Shown piece after piece: positions 1 to 6,800 of a DNA stretch of 8,105 nt. The notes beneath the pieces were generated by a model, which was not told the origin of the DNA, made no database searches, and saw nothing but the letters and a program-made list of their open reading frames with translations. Source of the DNA: Crocinitomix sp. (GTDB taxonomy: Bacteria; Bacteroidota; Bacteroidia; Flavobacteriales_D; Crocinitomicaceae); assembly GCA_020849935.1 (NCBI GenBank), contig JADZFJ010000411.1:1-8105 (forward strand), in the 5' to 3' direction. The translations under genes were made by a program, and so were the position numbers. How positions within the stretch are numbered: the stretch's first letter is position 1; each line of letters begins with the position of its first letter.

Positions 1-1045
1 AGTTTTTTATCCACCTTTCGCGTGAGCCAATTAATGCAGGCCCTGTCATTTCTCGATCAGGGAAATGGCAGGATGAACAATTTTTTCTGAACAATTCCCG
101 GCCTTCAATAAAATACTTTTCGTCAGAAACAATTTCAATGGTTTGATCTTCGCAATTTACCTCACATGAATAATACAAACTATCTACAAATGACCTGTTC
201 AAATAACCCCAAGAATTCATTTGTTTTTCATACCCAGGCGGATAAAAATCTAAAGAAGTAATCTCTACCGTTTTTAAAGGTTTAGAAAGAGGTTGGGGAT
301 TTTTCCAAACAATTTCTCCCAGCGAATCCTTCATCCCATCGTAAAGATGCATACCTGTTTTGCTTGGGTCAGATGGAATATCCACCGTTAAATCTTTGGT
401 CAAATTCACGCGTTTTCCATTTACATAAGCATCTAAGTAAAACATCCCTCCAGTTTCCAATGCTTCACCAGTTTCCGTTTTTGTGGATAATCCAGCGTAC
501 AAAATGGTTGCAGGAGTCAATGCTTCTTGCAAAACAAAATCAACTTTAGTGGCATTCGTGTTAAATGCATTGGCAGGAATAAATAATACCATTCCACCTG
601 AAGATTCTATCACGGTGTCCCGATCGGTTTGAATTTCAAAAATTTCTTGCGCCAAATAATCATTCGATTCTGTATAAAGTGAATCCGAGGCATCTATTAA
701 AATCGTTTGTGGTGCCTCTATTTTATTATTTTCGGCAGGTGGAAATGTGGTTGACTCCTTTTTTCCGAAATAAAAGAAAGCCGCAATTGCCAGACCACAC
801 ACGCCAAGAAATATGGCAATAAAAATGGAAATTTTTCTAAAAAGGTGTTTCTTGCGCGCGATTATAGCAGCGCGTACCAAGCCGAGCTTTTCAATACCTG
901 CTATTAGATTGCGTTGAATCGCTACTTTTTGTTGGAGATCACTATCTTTTGTAAGCAAAGCTTCAAAAGATTCTTTTTCAATGGTTGTCAATTTACCTTG
1001 TAAATACAACTCTATTTTTTCGATTAATTCTAGTTCTTTTCGCAT
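1..1045 (-). CDS. Membrane-anchored anti-sigma-like protein with a C-terminal cytochrome c domain (3' end outside window)
   Basis: I translated this from the ATG at 1045-1043; 348 codons are open to the left edge with no stop. Seen: residues 1-68 are charged and helical (yl.gkl...e...fe.ll..d..l pattern), as in the cytoplasmic part of Bacteroidota anti-sigma factors. A hydrophobic membrane segment lies at about 72-92, preceded by basic residues (RKKHLFRK). A beta-rich region at about 133-230 includes SSGGMVLFIPANAF (148-161) and LETGGMFYLDAYVNGK (197-212), a type of extracellular domain recurrent in Bacteroidota membrane proteins, perhaps ZU5/Ig-like (uncertain). A CxxxC pair sits at 294/298. 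A haem-binding CSSCH at 323-327 is followed by GPALIG, the usual start of a class I cytochrome c. The axial Met and the stop lie outside the window. The start is 10 bp after the stop of the ECF sigma gene, so the two are probably cotranscribed. Inferred role: membrane partner of that sigma factor with a periplasmic haem domain. Alternative: a c-type cytochrome protein that merely sits beside the sigma gene. Confidence 0.8.
   Translation of the reverse strand, partial: MRKELELIEKIELYLQGKLTTIEKESFEALLTKDSDLQQKVAIQRNLIAGIEKLGLVRAAIIARKKHLFRKISIFIAIFLGVCGLAIAAFFYFGKKESTTFPPAENNKIEAPQTILIDASDSLYTESNDYLAQEIFEIQTDRDTVIESSGGMVLFIPANAFNTNATKVDFVLQEALTPATILYAGLSTKTETGEALETGGMFYLDAYVNGKRVNLTKDLTVDIPSDPSKTGMHLYDGMKDSLGEIVWKNPQPLSKPLKTVEITSLDFYPPGYEKQMNSWGYLNRSFVDSLYYSCEVNCEDQTIEIVSDEKYFIEGRELFRKNCSSCHFPDREMTGPALIGSRERWIKN
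65..79 (-). other. Covalent haem-attachment motif CXXCH
   Basis: The codons read Cys-Ser-Ser-Cys-His at residues 323-327 of the left-edge protein. The preceding residues GRELFRKN and the following PDREMTGPALIG match the layout of small class I cytochrome c domains, where the first helix carries CXXCH and a Gly-Pro-x-Leu turn follows. The site lies C-terminal to the single membrane segment. With the N-terminus in the cytoplasm the motif would be periplasmic, where haem is attached. Confidence 0.85.
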
Positions 1046-1055
1046 CACCAATAAG

Positions 1056-1613
1056 TTATAATTGATTCAAATTAATTTCTTTCAAGGCCAAGTTTCGTGC
1101 TGTTTCCATGCACTTGTACTTTTGCACCTTTGCAGATTGAATTGTATTAAAACCAAATCGTTTTGCGATAGATTCCATTGACTGTTTACTGTAATAAAAT
1201 GCGACGAGGATATTTTTACATTTTTCACCTAATTTTTGAAGAATCGAATCCACGCTGACCAATTTTTGTTCTTGGGCAATATGGTGTTGAATTTCATCTT
1301 GATATGCTAAAAATTCTAAACTTACATCGCTTGATTTTTGACGTACCTTTTTCTTGCGTAGCTCATTACTCCAAAGCAATTTGCAGGTATTAATTAGAAA
1401 TCCGTCTACTTTAAAATCTTCTTTTTCTGACACTAAATTCACTTTTTTGTAAAGTATAATTAATGCCTCTTGAAAAATATCCAATGCTTCGTCTTTTGAA
1501 CCAGAATTTAAACGGATGTATTTTTGAATTTTTGGGAAATAGTGGTAGAGCTGTACAAAGGCCTTTTCATGTTCACCATTCTGTAATTGATTTACAATTT
1601 TCTGTTGTTTCAT
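1056..1613 (-). CDS. ECF-family RNA polymerase sigma factor (sigma-70 family)
   Basis: 185 residues, the normal size for an ECF sigma factor with only regions 2 and 4. Region 2 spans about 18-85 and contains DIFQEALI (45-52), the counterpart of the D.xQE core-binding signature, and then a basic stretch ELRKKKVRQK (84-93). Region 4 spans about 120-178: LGEKCKNILVAFYYSKQSM, then a helix-turn-helix SIAKRFGFNTIQSAKVQKYK (148-167), the typical Bacteroidota form. The start at 1613 is preceded by a purine-rich GGGAAAGAGAAAGAA leader, which supports it. The gene lies 42 bp after the transglutaminase-like gene and 10 bp before a membrane protein with anti-sigma-like features. Adjacent anti-sigma partners are usual for ECF factors, and such factors often activate their own operon. 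Target promoters cannot be predicted from the window. Confidence 0.93.
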   Translation of the reverse strand: MKQQKIVNQLQNGEHEKAFVQLYHYFPKIQKYIRLNSGSKDEALDIFQEALIILYKKVNLVSEKEDFKVDGFLINTCKLLWSNELRKKKVRQKSSDVSLEFLAYQDEIQHHIAQEQKLVSVDSILQKLGEKCKNILVAFYYSKQSMESIAKRFGFNTIQSAKVQKYKCMETARNLALKEINLNQL

Positions 1614-1620
1614 TTCTTTC

Positions 1621-1681
1621 TCTTTCCCTAAAATGTAACATCTTTAAAAAGGTAACTATTTTTTATCTTTCCCTAAAAATG
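1621..1681. repeat. Short direct repeat, two near-identical copies
   Basis: TCTTTCCCTAAAATG at 1621-1635 recurs as TCTTTCCCTAAAAATG at 1666-1681, differing by one inserted A. On the minus strand one copy forms the last codons of the transglutaminase-like gene (Phe-Leu-Gly-Lys-Asp). The other supplies the purine-rich leader just ahead of the sigma factor ATG. It may be a small duplication that gave the sigma gene a ribosome-binding region, or chance in AT-rich DNA. Confidence 0.45.
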
Positions 1682-2231
1682 CAATACAAGCCTCTCGAAT
1701 TTCTACAACCTTTTCCAAAGAAAACTTTTTTTCATTTGCAAAAGCAAGTAAATGTTCCAAATGCCATGCGATCTTAAAATTTCCGATTTGATTTGGTTCA
1801 ATCGCGATTTCGTCAAAAAGAGTTTTTTCAAAAGACTCGGCACCAGCGGGCAATCCGGTTACATCTCTTATCTCTCCATTAATTTTAAGGTAGGTGTGTG
1901 CTTCCGGAATTTCGTCTAAACCATAAGAACTTAAAATGTCACCCAAACCTGGATTTGTTTTATCCGACATCTTATAAATACATAGAAACAACTGAACATC
2001 TTCCCAATTATTTTCCAACGCCACCGCTTTTACCAAGGCATTTTTTGTACTGCATGCACCGCATTCTTCTGTCACAACAAGTGAATAATCTGCACGGTCC
2101 GAATTGCGGCGATAAGGTAATTGTTCAACCCATTCAATAAAACTCGAAAAAGAAATAATTCCCCGATCAACACAAGCGGCAGATAATGGTCCATTTACCG
2201 CTTCAATTTGGCGATGTGTTAAAGGAATCAT
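1656..2231 (-). CDS. Small transglutaminase-like (papain-fold) protein, function unknown
   Basis: 191 residues, no signal peptide and no membrane segment, so probably cytoplasmic. Seen: EECGACSTKNALVKAVA (55-71) puts Cys57/Cys60 at the start of a helix. IPEAHTYLKINGEIRDVTG (108-126) supplies His112 and Asp123. This order (Cys at a helix start, then His, then Asp about 11 residues later in a strand ending D-x-T) is that of the transglutaminase-like Cys-His-Asp triad, with Cys60 the likelier nucleophile. The family call rests on this pattern alone; substrate and reaction (protease, amidase, transferase or inactive) are unknown. The ATG at 2231 directly abuts GGGAG, and the carboxylase stop is only 12 bp upstream, so translation is probably linked to that gene. 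The downstream sigma gene follows after 42 bp. The gene ends with TAG and a Lys-rich tail (GKDKK). Confidence 0.72.
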   Translation of the reverse strand: MIPLTHRQIEAVNGPLSAACVDRGIISFSSFIEWVEQLPYRRNSDRADYSLVVTEECGACSTKNALVKAVALENNWEDVQLFLCIYKMSDKTNPGLGDILSSYGLDEIPEAHTYLKINGEIRDVTGLPAGAESFEKTLFDEIAIEPNQIGNFKIAWHLEHLLAFANEKKFSLEKVVEIREACIAFLGKDKK

Positions 2232-2243
2232 CTCCCAAACATT

Positions 2244-3785
2244 TTAAAGAGGGATATTTCCATGTTTCTTTTTAGGAAGATGCGCCACTTTGTGTTTTAA
2301 CATGTCAAAGGCACGAATTAATTTTTTTCTGGTCTCAGCAGGTTCAATAATTTCGTCAATAAAGCCATGTTTAGCAGCGTTGTATGGATTCGCAAAAAGT
2401 TCGGCATATTCGGCTTCTTTTTCAATCCATTTTGCTTGAGGATCTTCCGCTTCGGAAATTTCTTTTTTGAAAATAATCTCCGCAGCACCTTTTGCACCCA
2501 TAACCGCAATTTCTGCACTTGGCCAAGCATAATTCATGTCTGCACCCACATGTTTCGAATTCATTACGTCATAAGCGCCTCCGTAGGCCTTGCGTGTAAT
2601 CACCGTAATTCGTGGCACAGTGGCTTCACAAAAGGCATACAATAATTTGGCGCCATTATTAATAATTCCATTCCATTCTTGTTCCGTTCCGGGCAAAAAT
2701 CCTGGGACATCTTCTAAAACTAATAACGGAATATTAAACGAATCGCAAAAACGCACAAAACGAGCCGCTTTATTGGAGGATTTACTGTCTAACACTCCCG
2801 CTAAAAAGGCAGGTTGATTGGCAACTACCCCAATACTTTTTCCAGCTAAAAAGGCAAATCCAATCACAATATTTTCGGCATAGCTGGATTGTACTTCGTA
2901 AAAAGAGTCCTTGTCTACCAATTCTTTGATCACTTCTTTAATATCGTACGGTTGATTCGGATTGTCAGGAATGATCGTATTTAAATTCGGGCGATGTTCG
3001 TCTACTTTGGTATAAGGATATCTTGGTGCTCCTTCCTCACAATTTTGAGGTAAATAAGCAAGAAGTTTTTTAATGTCGTTCAAACATTTTAAATCATTTT
3101 CAACAGAAAAATGCGCCACCCCTGATTTTTCAGAATGTGTCGAAGCACCACCTAATTCTTCCGAAGTCACTTCTTCATGTGTCACTGTTTTTACCACATT
3201 TGGTCCGGTAACAAACATAAAAGACGAATCTTGAACCATGTAGATAAAATCGGTGAGTGCTGGTGAATAAACTGCTCCCCCAGCGCATGGCCCCATAATG
3301 GCAGAAATTTGAGGAATCACTCCAGAAGCCATGGTGTTTTTGAAAAAAATATCGGCATAACCACCTAAAGAAACCACTCCCTCTTGAATCCGTGCTCCAC
3401 CTGAATCATTTAACCCAATCAATGGAATTCCATTTTGAATGGACAAATCCATAATTCGCACAATCTTTTTTGCGTGCATTTCAGCCAAAGATCCACCTAA
3501 AACAGTAAAATCTTGCGAAAAAACATAAATCGGACGACCGTGAACCAAGCCATAACCAGTGACCACACCATCCCCTAAAAACTTTTGTTTATCCAACCCA
3601 AAGTTCGTAGATCGATGAACCGTGAGCATCCCAATTTCTTCAAAACTTCCCTCGTCCACTAACAGTTGAATCCTTTCTCTTGCAGTCAATTTTCCTTTGC
3701 TGTGTTGCGATTCAATACGGGCTTCTCCACCTCCTTTTAGGGCTTCCTCTTTTTTTGAATTAAGAATATCTAGTTTCGACGTCAT
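2244..3785 (-). CDS. pccB: Acyl-CoA carboxylase carboxyltransferase (beta) subunit, propionyl-CoA carboxylase type
   Basis: 513 residues, full length for the family. It transfers carboxyl groups from carboxybiotin to an acyl-CoA, most likely propionyl-CoA giving methylmalonyl-CoA, in the cytoplasm. N-terminal crotonase-like half: GKLTARERIQLLVDEGSFEE (31-50), the NDSGGARIQEG oxyanion motif (126-136) and GPCAGGAVYSPALTDF (165-180). C-terminal half: LEDVPGFLPGTEQEWNGII (357-375), RKAYGGAYDVM (398-408) and YAWPSAEIAVMGAKGAAEI (419-437). Asp406 in AYDVM appears to match the Asp that favours propionyl-CoA over acetyl-CoA in Streptomyces PccB (recalled alignment, not computed). Methylmalonyl-CoA decarboxylase alpha or a methylcrotonyl-CoA carboxylase subunit are less likely alternatives. 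No biotin carboxylase or biotin carrier gene is in the window, so partners must be elsewhere. It heads a tight minus-strand gene run, and its start codon is preceded by a hairpin (3789-3817). Confidence 0.93.
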   Translation of the reverse strand: MTSKLDILNSKKEEALKGGGEARIESQHSKGKLTARERIQLLVDEGSFEEIGMLTVHRSTNFGLDKQKFLGDGVVTGYGLVHGRPIYVFSQDFTVLGGSLAEMHAKKIVRIMDLSIQNGIPLIGLNDSGGARIQEGVVSLGGYADIFFKNTMASGVIPQISAIMGPCAGGAVYSPALTDFIYMVQDSSFMFVTGPNVVKTVTHEEVTSEELGGASTHSEKSGVAHFSVENDLKCLNDIKKLLAYLPQNCEEGAPRYPYTKVDEHRPNLNTIIPDNPNQPYDIKEVIKELVDKDSFYEVQSSYAENIVIGFAFLAGKSIGVVANQPAFLAGVLDSKSSNKAARFVRFCDSFNIPLLVLEDVPGFLPGTEQEWNGIINNGAKLLYAFCEATVPRITVITRKAYGGAYDVMNSKHVGADMNYAWPSAEIAVMGAKGAAEIIFKKEISEAEDPQAKWIEKEAEYAELFANPYNAAKHGFIDEIIEPAETRKKLIRAFDMLKHKVAHLPKKKHGNIPL

Positions 3786-3895
3786 CTTTAACTTAAATTT
3801 AATAGAAATCTAAGTTAGTATTAATTGGTGGTAAGCCGATGAATTTTTATTAAAATCGTTGTTTTTTACAAAGAGGTTGCAATAAATCAAGACAT
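3786..3895. other. 110-bp spacer between the T9SS cargo gene and the carboxylase gene
   Basis: AT-rich spacer between two minus-strand genes. Besides the leader hairpin at its left end I see no strong terminator for the upstream cargo gene; the best candidate around 3837-3860 is a short interrupted A/T stem. The carboxylase therefore either has a weak promoter here or is reached by read-through. Confidence 0.5.
3789..3817 (-). promoter_or_regulatory. Leader hairpin touching the carboxylase start codon
   Basis: On the minus strand the arms TAACTTAGATTT and AAATTTAAGTTA flank the loop CTATT. As RNA they form 12 continuous base pairs, 11 Watson-Crick and one G-U wobble, with only AAG between the helix and the carboxylase ATG. 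No U-tract follows, so it is not a standard terminator. It would place the ribosome-binding region in a helix. As DNA it is also a dyad that could bind a regulator, and it overlaps TAGATTTC (3812-3805), one base off the Bacteroidota -7 box TAnnTTTG. No matching -33 element was seen. Confidence 0.5.
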
Positions 3896-6800
3896 TTAAT
3901 TCCCGTTCCTTAAAAGTTGAACATTTCCTTGTCCTTCAAAAATGGTTTGATTGGTTGAAATTGCTTTGTAGGTATAAAAATAGACTCCATCGGTGCATTC
4001 ATCCCCTTGTAAGTCTCTTCCGTTCCACGCATCCGTCACGTGATTAAATTCGGCAACCTTAATTCCCCATCTGTTGAGAATGACACACGAAAAAGTTTCA
4101 ATTCCAAGTGATTTAAATTCAAAGCTAAAACCATCATTAATTCCGTCGCCATCCGGTGAAAACACATTGGGAGCCATAAATTTTGGTTGAACATGGACAA
4201 TAATTTTTTGACAAGCGGTGTCAGAACATCCATTTTTATTGAGTGCAACTAAACAAACTTCATAAATTGCTTCACCAACATAACTAGTATCGATAAGTTC
4301 AAAAAAATCATCCGAAATAAACCAATCTGCTTGTGGGTGATTTAAATTCCAAAAGAAAGTGGTGTCCGCAAAAGGATCGTTTGGATTAGAAAAGTTGGAA
4401 GATTCATTAATGAAATTAGCGATAACTAATTCAGTTCCTTCCAATGAGGCATCTAATTGAGCAGAATTAACAGAAAAAGCAGCAATTGGGTTGAGCGAAT
4501 CCAAGAACAAGGTTTGGGTTAAAACACATCCATTGGCATCGGTAACAGTTATCCGATAATTTCCAGGATTTAATCCGCCCCAGGTACTGTTGAAAGAAGT
4601 TTCGCCGTTATCTAAATTTTCCCATAAATAATCGTAATCAGGTGTTCCGCCAATAGCCGCCGCAAAAAGAACTCCATTACCTGATTGATATTCATATAAT
4701 CGGCAAAAGGCCGGATCAAATCCAAACTCACTAAAAGTAATAGGTTCAGGAGTGGTGATCGAAAATTCTTTTACCCACGAACAACCTCGGTCATCAGTCA
4801 TGGTCAAAAGATAGTTTCCGGCCGATAAATTGTACAAACTATCTGCACCAACCCCACTAATTCCTGGTGGGTCAGGCGACCAAACATAAGAAATATTACC
4901 TAAATCACCTTGAGCATTGTAAACTGAATCTACAACAACATAACCTGTCGTATCGCCAAAGCAAAGTGGATTTGTCAGCGATAGATCGGCAAAAAGTGAA
5001 TCGGGTTGAGTTAATTCAATTACGAGGCTATCCACACATCCCTCCTCTCCAGAAGCTGCATAAACAATATAGGTTCCTGCGCCAATCGTATTAAACGTTG
5101 CCCCTTCGATCGGATTTTCTGGCACCCAAGTGTAGGTGATATCATCTCCCACTGCTTCAACAGTAATAGAACCATCGGTAAAACCATAACAAGTGGGTGA
5201 GTTGGATGTTACTACACTTAAATTTAATGTGGAATCGAGATCAATAGTTACCATATAATAATAGGTGCAACCGAGCGAGTCTTCTATCATAATGTCGTAG
5301 GTGCCTTCACAAAGATCGGTGAATATACCTGTATCATTCGTTTCCCCTTCAATGGTAAAAGAAAGTGGCCCTGCTTCTACCGTTGGTGTAATTGAAATTG
5401 TTCCTGAGCATGGGCTACATATCACATTAGTCGATGTAACTTCAAACTCCCCCTCATTAAGTGATTCCAAATTAAATTGGGCTACAAATCCTGCCCCACC
5501 TACATTTAAATATCTTCCATTGATAACAAGGTCGTAACAAGTTCCAGGTACAATGTATTCACCAATTCGATCCAGATTCTCAGAAAAAATGAAAATGGTG
5601 TCATCCGATCCTACATAAAGTTTTCCGCAATTATCTGTGTCTATGCCATATTGAGAGAAAGGCACTGCATCCAAGAATAAGGAGTCAATAATGGATCCTG
5701 TAAATTTATCAATTTGCAAAATTTTATTCCCATTATATGTATAGACATAATTTCGACCACAAGCAATTCCGTTAACGCCATTATTATTTAGTGTGTAGGT
5801 GGTATTTAAAAGTTCTTGGAAATTGCAACCCGTATAAGTTCCCCACTCAACTATGTTTGGATCTGCGTTATTCAATTTAAACAATCGATTACCATAAATT
5901 TGATCAGATGGGCCTTCTAAATAGGTATATCCTGAGGCAAGAAAATAAAATGAGCCATCAACGGGATCAAGATCAAACAAGGCGCAATCTTCGACTAATG
6001 ACAAAGGGTTAGGTAATGGACCGAATATATCGTAGGTCATTAAATCACTACTAAGGATTGAAACTTGATTTTCTGGCCCTAATAGACCACCTTCACCCAA
6101 ACAAAGTTTATCGTTGAATTCGTTGTATTTAATTCTCCAAAGTTCTTTTATCGCACCTTCTTCTATTAAAACTTGTTCATCCATGAGTACCCCATTAGTA
6201 TCAAGTTTAATTATTTGAGAGCTAGTAGTTAATTGGATGTAAATGTCCCCAGTACTTGGATTTACCGTAACATCTGAAGGAGAATAGATTAAGTCCGAAG
6301 TCCACAAAAGAATGCCGAGGTTATTGTAAAATAATACTTTCCCATTTGGTAAAGCAACGCAATGGCCAAACTTGTCTGTTGAAACTTCTAAAACGGATGC
6401 CCCAAATAAAGTAAGTGTAATCCATGGGTCAATAATCAAAGCCTTTGTTAAATCATAATTTTCGACTTCAAATTGTATGCGATTATTTTTTAGTAAGAAT
6501 CGAGTTTCAACACTTTTTTCACGCACAAATGAAGTTGGAGCAAGATCATTAAAAGAGTCACCGTCTTTTTCCCAAACCAATGAACCGGTTGCTGTTTTTT
6601 CTGGAGTCACCCCTTCATAATTCATGACTATATCCGTATAATCTCCACCAGGATGAACGATGAAATTATACTTTAAACCACCTTCTGCATGGAAATAAAA
6701 TTCAACATCAATATTCGAATAAATATTTTCAATTCGCAAAGTGTCGAACGCACGCGATTTAATTGTAAACCCCGCATTTAATTCATCTTGAAAATTTACG

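Noticed and set aside
152..166. CEVNC considered as a second haem-attachment site
   Set aside because: The spacing is CxxxC and the residue after the second Cys is Glu, not His, so it is not a normal c-type haem motif.
364..549. Short plus-strand open frame of 61 codons
   Set aside because: It lies fully antisense to the cytochrome c membrane protein, its translation has no domain or signal peptide, and no leader or promoter supports it.
1463..1777. Plus-strand open frame of 104 codons across the sigma start and the transglutaminase-like gene end
   Set aside because: It is antisense to two well-supported genes and reads as reverse-frame composition (Leu/Phe/Lys-rich), with no recognisable family.
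1898..2817. Several short frames overlapping the transglutaminase-like and carboxylase genes (including 1898-2140, 2318-2530, 2367-2645 and 2590-2817)
   Set aside because: All are out of frame or antisense to genes with strong motif support.
3837..3860. A/T-rich interrupted stem as a terminator for the T9SS cargo gene
   Set aside because: The stem is interrupted by a four-base bulge, has little G/C and lacks a clear U-tract in the right place.
4502..5419. SprB-like repeats considered as a recent DNA tandem repeat
   Set aside because: Units share only a protein pattern; their DNA differs and their spacing varies, so this is old domain duplication.
4036..5537. Short frames inside the T9SS cargo gene (4036-4248, 4867-5094, 5301-5537)
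   Set aside because: They are shadow frames of a single intact 1090-codon gene with domain signatures throughout.
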